NCBI GenBank assembly: GCA_030035585.1
Contig: CM057460.1
Location: forward strand, 132,974,714-133,038,713
DNA from: Dugong dugon
Lineage: Eukaryota > Chordata > Mammalia > Sirenia > Dugongidae
Direction of reading: 5' to 3'
DNA: 64,000 nt
Part shown: positions 34,418 to 46,471 of the stretch, piece after piece
Numbering within the stretch: position 1 is the stretch's first letter
Layout of the letters: each line of letters starts with the position of its first letter
The notes under the pieces: model-generated
What the model was told of the DNA's origin: nothing
What the model saw: only the letters and a program-made list of their open reading frames with translations
The model's database searches: none
Made by a program: the position numbers and the translations under genes

Positions 34418-36121
34418 CAAATACAATATGCTCATTTAGACTCATGCAAATACCATTTGACACAACCAGAGTTTTCATTTTGAAGTGGAAAAGAAGAATA
34501 ATAATAACTGTCTAAATTAAAATCATTACATATATAAGCATTATAATCATTAGCACAGTTAAAGTAAATTTTATCTTTGTTTATGCCACCAATATTATGA
34601 AAAAATACTTCATTGCCAAATTGATCATATTACTTGAAGTGAAATCTCTGTGAGCCCTAAAACATTTTAAGTTTTTTCTACATTTTATTTCTACATTTCC
34701 ACTATTCTACCAACTAATTCTGCATAAGTAAATATACTAAAAGCTGTAAAATAGGTTAGAGGAATTGATGAAGAAAAAAGAGTCACCAGTAACCAATTGA
34801 GCTGAAAAAATAAGAACCCATAATCTTCATATGAGTTGAAATTATTTGGAAAGATTCAGTGGGTCTGGGTTAAAATAGTGAAAACTTGAGGAATGTGGTT
34901 AAAATCCACAAGGTCCAATGTTTAAACCAGCACAAAGGAAAAATAGAGCAAGGGTATTTGATTTCATTAATCAAGAAGTCAACTTTAAATGAAAGTTAAA
35001 CATATAAATTCTCAGAGGTCAGTGAAGCTGACTGTAAGAAATTGGCTAGTGCTTTTAATGGACTTCATCATTTTAAAGCTATAATAATATTTATTCTGTA
35101 CTAGGTGAAAATCACAAAGGTATCAAAATTCAAAGGAAGTCAAATACCATTTGAGGTCATGATGTTTGGGAGTCTAAAATTCACATATTTTCTCTTATTC
35201 AGAAGAAATGTGGTCTTTTCTTTTTTTCCCTCATCTAAGATAGCAATGTAGCAACTTTTGCCAAGGAGGAAGACAAACATTTGGATTTCTTTAGGTAAAT
35301 TTTTCTCTTCATTTTTGTTTTTAAGAACAACCATACTGTCTATTTTTCTGTAATACTGGAAATATTTCACCCTGTTTTTCTTCTCTACACTTCATCTCTA
35401 AATTAAATTTTGTTACATTCTGTTTTTTAAAACGTCTCCATAATCCATTTTCTTTGTTTACATTCCCGGCAACTTTATTTTTTCAATTTATTTTCCTATA
35501 CATTCTAAATTATTGCTTTAACATTCTGACTCTAATTCCTCCGTCATTTAAGACTTAAACATTTGCCTTTTCAAGTACTTTCTTTTGATTCGTGTCTTTG
35601 ATTTTCATTCATATGGTAACAGTGCATCCTTGCCAAAGCCGCCTGTTTATCGAGCAATGGAATCAGAATTTGAACCCATTAATTATGCTAAGGTTTTTGT
35701 TTTTTCCACTCTATCAATTTGCCTGTGTAAAAGTGTCAAAAAATTCAAACTCTTTACTGTAGTACTTATGTAGTTTTTCTTTACTTCATTCGAGTTTGGC
35801 TGCTGATGGTGTTTGTTCATTTTCTATCTGTTCCCTACTATTTAGGTTTTCAGTAGTCTGATAGATTTCACAGTGACTGAATAGTGTTTTAGAAGTCAAG
35901 GGGACTTCATATGATACTATTTCTGTTATGTCTGAAGAAAAAAAGGAGTCAAAAATATTTTTGCCATGAAAAGCAAACGTGCTTTGACTTTCTCTCAGAG
36001 TTATGATTACAGGTAATTTTTCATTTCTTCTTCATGCTCATCCATGTTTTCCAAATGTCTACAATGTATATATATACTTTTTTATGCACAATTTTTGTAA
36101 CAGCAACAACTACTACAGATA
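34418..36121. other. Unannotated AT-rich DNA
   Basis: No repeat family or gene recognised in about 1.7 kb. Short frames (for example 35140-35370 minus, 35585-35773 plus) have no motif or family likeness. Confidence 0.4.
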
Positions 36122-36327
36122 CCAAAAAAAAAACCTGTTGAGTTGATTCCAACTCATGGCAACCCTGTGCTTTACAGAGTAGAACTTCTTCATAGGATTT
36201 TTTTAACAGTAGTTTTATGGGAACAGTTTACCAGGCCTTTTCTTCAATGGAGTCGCTGAGTGGGTTCCAGTGCCGACCTTTTAGGTTAGCAACTGATTGC
36301 AAATCGTTAGCACCACCCAGGCTCCTT
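36122..36327 (-). repeat. AfroSINE, long variant
   Basis: Minus-strand copy: A-rich tail at 36123-36133, 'gttgagttgattccaactca', middle 'gaacagtttaccaggccttt' and head ending 'caccacccaggctcc'. A short repeat of the head end ('caccacccaggg') follows at 36331-36342. Confidence 0.85.
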
Positions 36328-36424
36328 TACACCACCCAGGGATCTACAAATGTCAAAGGGTGTTTAAATAAATAACCTCTACCCAATGAATCCTATTTGT
36401 TCCTGAATCTAGGAACTGAGAATA

Positions 36425-36575
36425 CTAGGTTAGAGTTTAAAAGTAGACCTAGGTTTGAATCCAGATTTACTGCCTGATATTTAACTCCTAGAGCTATTAT
36501 GAAGTTTGAAAAGATAATAAATATAAAGCACTTGGCACAGTGTTTGGCACACAGGATGTGATCAATTAAACAAGA
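36425..36575 (+). repeat. MIR-type SINE relic
   Basis: Plus-strand pieces in MIR order: 'gacctaggtttgaatccaga' (tRNA-like B-box), 'agctattatgaag', 'aaataaagcacttggcac'-like 'taaagcacttggcacagtgt', then 'gatcaattaa'. A segment between head and tail appears deleted. Confidence 0.65.
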
Positions 36576-37549
36576 GCAATCTTAAAAGTACCATTTTATC
36601 AGTTTTACAAGGGACAGGGGTGCACTCTGTGTTACAATGTTGGCTATCAGAGTATCTTAGAGTAGGAATTTCGAACCTCTGAGGGGGTTGATAGGATCTG
36701 ATAGAGAAGGTATCAGTTTAGTGAAGCTTTCTTCAGCATATTCAATGAGAGTTATTTACTTTACCTCAGGGTTCAAAATGTGCTTTTTTGTCCCAGGGCC
36801 CCAGGAACTTCTAACTCCTCCCTAGAAAATTCTCAAAATGCTGATCAGATCACAATTTCCCAAAGAATTCTTTCCTGCTAAACTTCTCCCAAATCTCTTC
36901 CTGTGTTTGTTATGTTTCTACCCAAAACTCATATCTAAGTTAATTTTCATGTCTTTTATATGTGTATTCATCTAACACAAACCATAAATTCTATAGAAAG
37001 TGGTCGTGCAATTTTATTCACTAAGTGGTATAAACTTATTTTTAAAAAATCATGCAGTATTCATTGAGTGCCTGAAGAATATCTTATAGTTAACTTTAAA
37101 TAAATATATTGTCATTTTATTTATGCCAAGGAACTGGAATTATCAGAGGTTTTCAGCAGTTGATGTAAATGTTTAATAAGTGAAATTTTTTTTAAATAAT
37201 TCAAGGGAACTAGAAAATACTATTCTTACAAAGGAACTTGAGATATTTCTTCAAACATTTGTGTAAATAGTATGCCAGTTGAAACTCTTTTTAGCTTTCA
37301 AAAACAAAAAAGAACTAAGCTTTTTCCTAAATTAATAAAATATAATAAAAACATCATCTTTCTGTAGCATATAATTAAGCTGTAATCCAAAGACATAAAT
37401 AAAATTCTGCCCAAGCAAATGTATGGTCTTTGTTTTTAAATGACCACTATCATGTGGTTTTCAAACAAGCAGCAAATAAATCCAACGTCAGTTTTTTTTT
37501 AGTACTATTCTTCTTTCCAAAGGTGAGTTTTTCTTCAATGGCATTTATA
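36576..37549. other. Unannotated AT-rich DNA
   Basis: No recognisable gene or young repeat up to the ERVL 5' LTR. Confidence 0.4.
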
Positions 37550-37988
37550 TACCCCATAATGTTATGTGTGAACTTGCCTCAGCCATGATTCTTGGTATTA
37601 TGTAATTATCCTCCATTTTTTAATCTGATTTAAGAGGAATTTCCTTGTGGGGTGGGGCCTGCATCCAATGTATATGGATGTTCTGGCAAAGCTTGCCCTC
37701 TCTAGATCCTGCATCTGACTTGTCATCCTCTGACTTCTAGCTCTTGGGACATGAGCTAGCAGCCTGCTGTCTGACCTGCCGATTTTGGGTTCTTCAGCCA
37801 CTGCAACCACGTGAGTCAGGAGAAGCCTCCAGCCTGATGCCTGACCCATGAATTTTGCCAGCTTCCACAACTGCTTGAGTCATTTTCTTGAAAAAACTCT
37901 CTCTCTCTCTCTCTGTTTATATATATATATATTTATATATATATACCCTTCACTGATTTTGTTCCTCTAAAGAGCCCAGGCTAAGAAA
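37550..37988 (+). repeat. ERVL 5' LTR
   Basis: Matches the 3' LTR over its length ('gttatgtgtgaacttg', 'ttctggcaaagcttgccctc', 'cttgggacatgagctagcag', 'agagcccaggctaaga'). The edge dinucleotides have decayed (end AA for CA). It contains (CT)n followed by (TA)n at about 37897-37945. A possible tRNA-Leu-type primer site begins right after it ('tttggtactgagagtg', 37989 on). Confidence 0.85.
37897..37945. repeat. Microsatellite (CT)n(TA)n in the 5' LTR
   Basis: Pure CT dinucleotides followed by TA-rich repeats. The matching place in the 3' LTR holds (TG)n instead. Confidence 0.9.
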
Positions 37989-40140
37989 TTTGGTACTGAG
38001 AGTGACTCTAGAGGAACAAAATTATAAGGAAGAGTTTTCTAAACTGGTTCTCAAGTCTGGCTAGTCTTAAAGGCACTGATGACTCTGCCTCCAGTAGTAA
38101 AGAGGTCATTGCTAATCCGTTGTGTGAGGTGGCAATAGAAATATGCAAAACGTCACCACCAGTCAATTAAATGTTTGTGAGAGACAAGGCTCGGGATATT
38201 GTATATTTGATACTTTCCTACAGTTTTGTCAGAATTAGAAGTATAAAAAAGCTGGTTGGTTGTTCCTGCTTTCACAAGACAAAGTAGTGAAACAAGAATA
38301 TGATCTCAAAGTTTCAAAGCTCAAGTGTCACATGCAAGACCTAAAAGTTGCCACTAATGCTCTGAAAGAAAGCCTTATTTCTTGTAGTAACAGAGTTTAT
38401 ATTACAAAAAACTAAACTCAGAATCTTGTCATAAGAGTGGCTGAATTAAATGCCAACTGAATTTGGCATTTGAATGGTGTCTGAAGTTAAAGTGAGGTCA
38501 TCGATTAGGAAGAAATGGGATCCTGAAATTTGGAATGGGGCCATCTGGGCAGATAATCAGGAAGTTGGGGACACCGAGCCCATAAATTCTGTTGAATCAC
38601 TTCTGTCACATAAACTTCCTTCTCTCATTCTGCACCTATGGCCTCATGGGGAGTTCCTTATGATCAGTTCTAAGAGAAAACTTGTGCCTGGTTTACAGAT
38701 GGTTCTGCATGATATGTAAGCACCACTGGAAAGTGAACAGCGGCACGACTGCAGTGCCTTACTGTGACCTCCCTGAAGGACAGGGGTGAAGGGAAATTCT
38801 CCTAGTGGGCAGAACTTTGAGCAGTGCACCTGGTTCTTCATTTTTCTTGGAAGGAGAGATGACCATATGTGTGATTATATAGTGATTCATGGGCATCGGC
38901 CAATGGTTTTGCTGGATGGTCAGGAACTTGTAAGGAACATGACTGGAAAATTGGTGACAAGGAGGTACGGGGAAGAAACATGTGGATAGACCTCTCTGAA
39001 TGGGCAAAACAAGTGAAGATATTTGTGCCTCATGTGAATATTCACCAAAGGGTGATCTCGGCAGAGGAGGATTTTAAAAATCCAGTAGACAGGAAGACGC
39101 ATTCCGTGGAAATCAGTTATCATGTTTCCCTAGCCACTCCTGTCGTTGCCCAAAGGGTTCATGAACGAAGTGGCCGTTGTGGCAGGGGTGGAGGTTATGT
39201 ATGGGCTCAGCAACATGGACTTCCACTCACCAAGGCCGACCTGGCTACAGCCACTGCTGAGTGCCCAATCTGCCAGCAGCAGAGACCAACACTGAGTCCC
39301 TCATATGGCACCATTCTTAGGGGCAATCAGCCAGCAACCTGATGGCAGGCTGATTATATTATACCCTATTTCCAACATGCAAAGTGCAGCATTTTGTTTT
39401 TTCTGAGAGAGACACTTATTCTAGATACAGATTTGTCTTCCCTTGCACGCAATGCTTCTGCCAAAACTACTATCCATGGACTTACAGAAGGCCCTATCCA
39501 CTGTCAGGGTATCCCAAACTGCATTGCCTTGGATCAAGGAACTGACTTCATGGTAAATGAAGTGCAGCAATGGACCCATGCTTATGGAATTCATTGGTCT
39601 TACCATGTTCCCCATCATCCTGAAGCAGCTGACTTGACAGAATGATGAAATGGCTTCTACAGACACAGTTATGGTGTCAGCTAGGTGGCAATACTTTTCA
39701 GGGTTGTGGTAATGTTCTCCAGAAGGCTGTATATGCTCTAAACCAGACTCCAACATATGGTGCTGTTTCTCCCATAGCCAGGATTCATGGGTCCAGGAAT
39801 CAAGGGGTGGAAATGGGAATGACACCACTCACTATTACCCTTAGTGACCCACTCACAAAATTGTTGCCTCCTGTCCCTTCCACCCTATGCTCTGCAGGTC
39901 TATAGGTCTTAGTTCCAAAGAGAAGAATGCTCCCATCAGGAGACACAACACTGATTCCCTTGAACTCAAAGTTAAGAATGCCACCAGGACACTTTGGGCT
40001 CCTCGTGCCTCTGGACCAACAGGCAAAGAAGAGAATTACCATATTGGCTGGTATGATTTATCCTGATCACCAAGGGGAAATCGGATGTTATGTAATGGAG
40101 GTAAAGAATACTATGTCTGGAATACAGGAGATCCCTTAGG
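37989..40140 (+). pseudogene. ERVL gag-pol-dUTPase remnant
   Basis: The gag leader is non-coding now (to about 38580). The frame at 38474-38719 appears to run from gag-like sequence into pol across a deletion that removed most of gag, protease and the RT core. The RNase H start is marked by a TDGS-type motif near 38696, with more of the domain in 38786-38989 and 38980-39123. Integrase follows: a CPIC zinc pair near 39265 (the upstream His pair is damaged), then the first catalytic Asp near 39347, second near 39545 and Glu near 39640, broken by stops and shifts. The piece 39927-40139 (PPGHFGLLVPL) is the dUTPase domain. All functions are lost. Confidence 0.85.
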
Positions 40141-40648
40141 ATGCCTCTTAGTACTACCCTGTGATTAAAGGCAAAGGAAAACTACAGTAACCCAATTCTG
40201 ACATGACTACTACTGGCCTAGACCCTTCAGGAATGAAGATTTGGGTCACATCACCAGGCAAAGAACCACGACCAGCTTTGGTGCTTGCTGAGGGCAAAGG
40301 GAATACAGAATGGGCGGCGAAAGAACATAGTTCTAAGTATCAGCTACAGCCATATGACCAGTTGCAGAAACAAGGACTGTAATTGTTTTTAGTATTTCTT
40401 CCTAGCTTTGTTATATATGCATGTGTGCACATATGTATCTATAGAAAATATCTCTGTTTTTGTCCCTCCCTTATTCCATTACTTATTATAAAATATAAGA
40501 TGTAAATGAGGCCAGTGCATTTTCAGTTATACGCATGTTAGTTGTTGTATCATGTTAAGCACAAGCATGACTTCATAATTATCTATTTAGAGATTATGTA
40601 TGGTTTAAGGAGATGTGTACAGGTGCCAAGCTGACAAGGGCTAGACTG

Positions 40649-41034
40649 TGATAGTTAATGTTATGTGTCAACTTGGCTCAGCCATGATTATCAGTATTAT
40701 GTAATTAGCCTCCATTTTGTGATATGATGTAAGGGGAATTTCCTTGGGATGTGGCTTGCATTCAGAATATATGGATATTCTGGCAAAGCTCGCTCTCTCT
40801 AGATCCCACATCCAATTCGTCATCCTCTGACCTCCAGTTCTTGGGACATGAGCTAGCAGCTTGCCATCTTACCTGCGAATTTTAGGTTCTTCAGCTACTG
40901 CAATCATGTGAGTCAAGAGAAGCCTCCAGCCTGCTGCCCGACGCATGGATTTGGGACTTGCCAGCCTCCACAACTGTGTGAGCCATTTCCTTATTTCCTT
41001 GAAATCTTTCTGTCTCTCTGTCTGTATACATATA

Positions 41035-41067
<33 letters not shown>

Positions 41068-41125
41068 GTATTTTTATATATAGGTTTCACTAGTTTTGCT
41101 CCTGTAGAGAACCCAGCCTAAGACA
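40649..41125 (+). repeat. ERVL 3' LTR
   Basis: Starts 'tgatagttaatgttatgtgt' and ends 'agcctaagaca' (TG...CA). Aligns with 37550-37988. The (TG)n microsatellite lies at about 41024-41084. Confidence 0.87.
41024..41084. repeat. Microsatellite (TG)n in the 3' LTR
   Basis: TG dinucleotides with a few interruptions, followed by TA-rich sequence. It occupies the position of (CT)n(TA)n in the sister LTR. Confidence 0.92.
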
Positions 41126-42019
41126 CCATATGATCACTGTACATCTCCAAATGTGTTCTCTGCATGTATGAAAGCACAATTCTGATGGAAACTATGAAGT
41201 TAGGGTAGTGAGTTAAGATTCTCAGAAAAGTCTGAATATTTTTTTAGAAATAATTGGTGAAAGTCTTCAGAGAAGGGGAACAGAAGGAGAAAAAAATGAT
41301 GATTTTCTCAAACATTTTGTTAAGTAGGATAAACAATAAATGCTCTGTCTCATAAACCCTCTATTAAGATTTTGGAAATAGATTATTTATGTAACTTTTA
41401 CAATGATTTCCTAAACCAATAGATTATTAGAAACTTCATTTTTGTTCTGCAAAGTGTTCTCTGCTAGTATAGGTCTAAGACTTCCTATTTGTTTCTATAG
41501 TTGGAGATTTCAATTAAGGAGTGTATTTAGAACTGTTTCTTTTCAATGTAGAGATGGTAACTGAAAACTTTAAAGGAAAGTTCTCCTATAGTGCATGTTA
41601 AACATACTTGTGAATTCCAGTTTTGGCAATGGTGGAGGTAGGCATAGGAGGGATGGTTGCTTGCATAAGTGTGAGTGAAAGGAGGCTAGAATTTAAAATG
41701 ATACCCCCATGTCAAAGACCTTTACTTTGTTTCCCTTATCTTCTAATTTGATACTAAGTTCAATGTCTTAATTTAATTACACTTTTTCTACCAAATATTT
41801 TTTCTCACTCTTTCAAGGAATGTATCTGCCCCAGAGATCCATATTGCATATTTAACATATTTGATATGAACTAATTCTAAATAAAATTAAATATTGTCAA
41901 AATTTTATCTGTAACAATAACAAGAGCAACAGTTGTATATAGAAATAACAATGTTTATATATTAGGAAATGTGATCATTGTTATCCTTGTAAACAAGACA
42001 TAGTCTCATTTATCTGAGC
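41126..42019. other. Unannotated AT-rich DNA
   Basis: No gene or repeat recognised between the ERVL and L1 copy D. Confidence 0.4.
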
Positions 42020-42033
42020 AAGAGAAAGTTATT

Positions 42034-42379
42034 CAGGAGGTGGAGCCAGCATGGTACCATGACAGACACACCATGCTGTCCCTCTGCAGCAAAGACCCTA
42101 AAAACTAAGTAAAACTGGTACAAACATCAATTCCAGAATCTTAAGCATTAAATGAAGGGATAAAGAACTAGTTCAAACACCGAATGGAAGAAGAAACTGA
42201 GGGAAAACAGGGAACTAGGAGAGATATAGAGTGGAGGTCCCCTCCTAACTAACACAGCACAGTATTACCATCTTGGAGCACAGTCAGCAACAACCTTGGA
42301 CAGGAAGTATGCAAAGGCAACTTCATGGAGCTCTCAACAGGAGACAGAGCAGCCAGTAACAAGAGAAACATGCTTTCCC
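42034..42379 (+). promoter_or_regulatory. Copy D L1 5' UTR, cap-proximal part
   Basis: Similar to the first ~350 bp of copy C: 'caccatgctgtccctctgca', 'ggtcccctcctaactaa', 'caggagacagagcagccagt', 'catgctttcccaccc'. It establishes that copy D was once full length at its 5' end. Confidence 0.8.
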
Positions 42380-44270
42380 ACCCCTCAATCTTCTACTTTG
42401 TACTCCACCTCCACGCCTTCCTGCCAGGCCACGCTGTGCCACCTTGGCTAGCATGCCACTGGCCTGCTGCCAGCCAAAATCTGCCCCACTCCACCTGCCA
42501 TCTTGCCAGTTTTTCCCCCTTTTTTCCTATACTTTCTCCCTCCCACCTAGCCCCTTACCCCACCTCTACATCTCCCCACCAGGCCAAGCCATGCTGCATT
42601 GGCTAGAGAGACATTGGCCTGCCCCCACCTTTAATCCACCCCACCCCCACCTCCTGGCTCTCACTGTGCCATCCCCCCCACTTCTTCCTTTTCTTTCATA
42701 CTCCCACCTAGCCCCGTACCCCACCTCCACTCCTCACTGGGCCACACCACACCACCTTGGCTATAAAGCCATCAGCCCACCACCACCCAGGGTCCACCCC
42801 ACCCCCACCCATTGGCTCCTGACATGCCTTTTTTTTTTTTTCCTTTTCTTTCTCCTTCCCACCTACCCCATACACTACTTCTACCCCTTCCCACTACCAC
42901 TCCCCACACTTCCCAATGTGGGGGTCCACATTGTACCCCCATCAAGCTCCCACCCATGGGATCCTGACATGCCCTTGTTTTTTTCTTTTTTCCCTTTCTT
43001 CCTTTTCTTCCTCCCTCTCACCTACAAGTACACCACCTCTACCCCTTCCCACTGGGTCACATGGCACCATCACAGGTAGAGAGCCACTGGCCCACTGCCA
43101 CCCCAGATCTACCCACTCCAACTCATCAGCTCCTGCTGCACAGTCATTTTATTTTGCTTTTTTATCTTTCTCTTCTTTGTCTTCTTTCTCCCTCCCACCT
43201 AGCCTTGTTGGTTACTTGCTCTTCCAACTGGCCCTCAGGTCTTCTCTACCCCCACTTACCAGGCCCCACTGCACCACTGGTTTTGTATTATTATTTTTTA
43301 TTTTCTCTTTCTTCCTTTTCTTTCTTCCTCCCACCTAGACCCATATGCTACCTAACACCCCAGCTGTCAGACCCTGTCACACTGCTGCTACTAGAGAGCC
43401 ACTGATCCACCATTACCATGGGTCCACCCTGCCCCCACCCACCAGCTCACTTTGCACCAGTTTTTCCCCCTTTCTTCCTTTTCTTTCTCCCTCCCACCTA
43501 GCCCTGTAAGTCACCTCCACACCTTCCCACTGGCCCCAACTGCACTGCTGTAGCTAGTGAGCCACCAGCCTGCTACCACCCAGGGTCTGACACACCCCCA
43601 CCTGCCAGGTCCGGCCATGTCACCATTTTGTTTTTTTTCTTTTCTCTTTCTTCCTTTTCTTCCTCCTAACCACTTATCCCTGTACGCTGCCTTCCCCCCT
43701 TTCCACTGGACCCCACTGACCCATTGTGGCTAGAAAGCCACAGGAGGAATGACCCACTGCTGTCCTGGGTCTGCCCTGCCCCCCCACTAATGGCCCTCAA
43801 CATACCATCCTTTTTTTTTTCATTTCTTTCTCCCATCTTGGCCAGTATGTCACCTCCTCTCCCTTCCCACAGGCTGCTGGGTCCACCCCAGCCCCACTTG
43901 CTGGCCCTTGTCACACTGACTTTTTTTTACACCTATTTTCTTTTTTTCTATTACTTTTCTTTGTCCTTCTCACCTAGCACCTTACATCTTGCCACTGGCC
44001 TCTGCCGCACCACTGCAGATAGAGTGCCACTGGCACACCAGCTCGTCCCCATCTGCTGACCTCTACTATGCTACCATTTATTTTCTTTTTTTCCTCTTTT
44101 CTTTCTACTTTCCACCTAGCTGAGTTGCCACCTCCCTCCTCTTTCTGCCAACCCCCAAGTTCGCTGCCACCTGCCAGCTACCCTTTTTTTTCTTTCTCTC
44201 TCTTTTCTTTTCCTCCCCCCTACCTGGCTCTATATGCCACCCTTTCATCCCACCAGGCATCATCATGCCA
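42380..44270 (+). repeat. Pyrimidine-rich VNTR, about 12 units of ~155 bp, in L1 5' UTR
   Basis: A recurring 'tcccaccta' anchor occurs at or near 42541, 42702, 42857, 43016, 43193, 43329, 43492, 43664, 43831, 43968, 44111 and 44212, giving spacings of roughly 105-177 bp. Each unit combines a C-rich part (a 'ccactggcc' and 'gggtccacccc' type core) and a T/C tract of 30-50 bases. The plus strand is strongly pyrimidine-rich. Frames of up to 211 codons here are Pro/Ser/Phe-rich artefacts without stops because of composition. Confidence 0.85.
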
Positions 44271-44601
44271 ACAATGCTGGTTCTCAGGCCTTGTACTGCA
44301 CCCATCCAGCCATTTGAACAGCTGCTGAAGGATGGGAGGCAAGCCTGCACCACTTCCTATCTGATTTCCATGGCTATCTGGTGAGGGGCTGTGAATGCTT
44401 CCACATCACTGGACCAACATCAGGAGGCTGACATTGCCCACTCAGTCTGCCCTCAGGTGCTTCACCAAACCAATGTACAGTGAAGTGGGCTTGCCCTGCC
44501 TGCTGTTCCCTGCCACCCAGACAAGGTGATAAGAGCTAGCTACCATACGTACTGCCAAGCTAGCAGCAAAGCATGCCTGGCCTGCCCACCCTGACATATT
44601 A
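44271..44601 (+). other. Unidentified GC-richer segment between VNTR and RTE
   Basis: About 330 bp that match neither the RTE nor L1 ORF1 by eye. By position it is probably the ORF1-proximal part of the copy D 5' UTR. No frame of note. Confidence 0.5.
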
Positions 44602-46471
44602 CTCTTCAATGCAGAGTAACTCAAGCAGAAAGAAGAAATGATGAAGTAAAAGAGCTAAACAGAAGATTTCAAAGGCCAGCTTGAAAAGACAAAGTAAAGA
44701 ATTATAATGAAATGGGCAAGGAACTAGAGATAGAAAACTAAAATGGAAGAACACACTCAGCATTTCTCAAGCTGAAAGAACTGAAGAAAAAATTCCAGTC
44801 TCAAGTTGCAATACTGAAGGATTTTATGGAGAAAATACTAACCAATGCAGGAAGCATCAAAACAAGATGGAAGGAATACACAGAGTCTCTGTACCAAAAA
44901 GAATTAGTCAACATTTAAACATATCAGGAGGTAGCATATGATCAAGAAACGATGGTACTAAAGGAAGAAGTCCAAGTTGCACTGAAGGCATTGGCAAAAA
45001 ACAAAGTTCCAGGAATTGACAGAATATCAATTGACATATTTCAACAAACAGATGCATTTCTGGAATTGCTCACTCATCTATGCCAAGAAATTTGGAAGAC
45101 AACTACCTGGCCAACTGACTGGAATATATCCATATATGTACCAATTTCAAAGAAAGATGATCCAACAGAATGGGGAAATTATCAAAAAGTATCATTAATA
45201 TCACACAAAAGTAAAATTTTGCTGAAGATCATTCATAAGCAATTGCAGCAGTATATATACAGGGAACTTCCAGAAATTCAAGCCAGATTCAGAAGAGGAC
45301 GTAGAATGAACGATATCATTACTGATGTCAGATGGATCCTGGCTGAAAGTAGAGAACACCAGAAAGACATTTACCTGTGTTTTATTGACTATGCAAAGGC
45401 ATTGGTCTGTGTAGATCATAACAAATTATGGATAACATTGGGAAGAATGTGAATTCCAGAAAACTTACTTGTGCTCATGTGGAACCTGTACATAGACCAA
45501 GAGGCAGTCATTTGAACAGAAAAAGGGAATTCCACATGGTTGATAGTCAGGAAAGGTGTGTGTCATGGTTGTATCCTTTCAGCATACTTATTCAATCTGT
45601 ATGCTGAGCAAATAATCCAAGAAGCTTAACTATATGAATAGAATGGGATATCAAGATTGGAGGAAGATTCATTAACAACCTGCAATATGCAGATAAGGCA
45701 ACCTTGCTTGCTGAAAGTGAAGAGGACTTGAAGCACTCATTGATTAAGATCAAAGACCATAGTCTTCAGTATGGATTACACCTCAACATAAAGAAAACAA
45801 AAATCCTCACAACTGGACCAATAAGCAACATCATGATAAACGGAGAAAAGATTGAAGTTGTCAAGGATTTCATTTTACTTGGATCCACAGTCAACACCCA
45901 TGGAAGTAGCAATCAAGAAATCAAATGATGCATTGCACTGGGCAAATCTGCTGAAAAAGATCTCTTTACAGTGTTACAAAGCAAAGATGTCACTTTGAGG
46001 AATAAGGTGTGACTAACCCAAGCCATGGTGTTTTCAATGGCCTCATATGCATGTGAAAGCTGGGCAATGAATAAGTTAGATGAAAGAAGTATCGATGCCT
46101 TTGAACTGTGGTGATGGCAAAGAATATTGAATATATCACTAACTGTCAGAAGAATGAACAAATCTGTCTTTGAAGAAGTACAGCCAGAATGTTCATTAGA
46201 ATCAAGGATGGCGTGACTTTGTCTCACATACTTTGGACATGTTATCAGGAGGCACCAGTCTGTGGAAAACAACATTATGCTTGGTAGAGTAGAAGGTCAA
46301 TGAAAAAGAGGAAGACCTTCAATGAGATGGAGTGACACAGTGGCTGCAACAGTGGGCTTAACATAACAACAATTGTGAAGATGACGCAGGACCAGGAAAT
46401 GTTTTGTTCTGTTGTGCATGGAGCTGCTATGAGTTGGAACCAACTTGAGGCCACCTAATAACAGCAACAAA
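44602..46471 (+). mobile_element. 5'-truncated RTE LINE inside L1 copy D
   Basis: Starts at 'actcttcaatgcagagtaac', which aligns with 21463 of the larger RTE, and ends with the true RTE 3' end ('gagttggaaccaacttgagg', 'cacctaataacagcaacaa'). The endonuclease part is absent. L1 ORF2 sequence resumes directly after it. Confidence 0.9.
44640..46240 (+). pseudogene. RTE reverse transcriptase, broken
   Basis: The longest open stretch is 44952-45452 (166 aa): fingers and palm with KNKVPGIDRISIDIFQQ, TTWPTDWNISIYVPISKK, SLISHKSKILLKII, QARFRRGR and the FIDYAK box with its catalytic Asp. The next active-site box, near 45685-45696, reads YADK where RTE enzymes have YADD, so a catalytic Asp is gone. 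The C-terminal part 45704-45928 carries INGEKIEVVKDFILLGS. Stops and shifts separate the pieces. Confidence 0.88.

Larger units (their letters stand above)
37550..41125 (+). mobile_element. ERVL-type (class III) endogenous retrovirus with two LTRs
   Basis: Two direct LTRs enclose a shortened internal region of about 2.7 kb. The internal part reads as a gag leader, then (after a large deletion) RNase H, integrase and a dUTPase relic at the end of pol, the order characteristic of ERVL. No env is seen, as is usual for ERVL. All frames are interrupted. The element is old: the LTRs differ at many sites and their microsatellites differ. Confidence 0.88.

Noticed and set aside
37598-37870. 90-codon minus-strand frame
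   Set aside because: Antisense of the ERVL LTR; the matching frame in the 3' LTR is different and shorter.
42325-43405. Long Pro/Ser/Phe-rich frames in the C- and T-rich repeat region
   Set aside because: They follow the tandem repeat, change frame between units, and lack domain features; pyrimidine-rich DNA has few stop codons by composition.
42380-44270. Regular repeats as a CRISPR-like array
   Set aside because: Mammalian DNA; units are diverged ~155-bp tandem repeats without short identical repeats and unique spacers.
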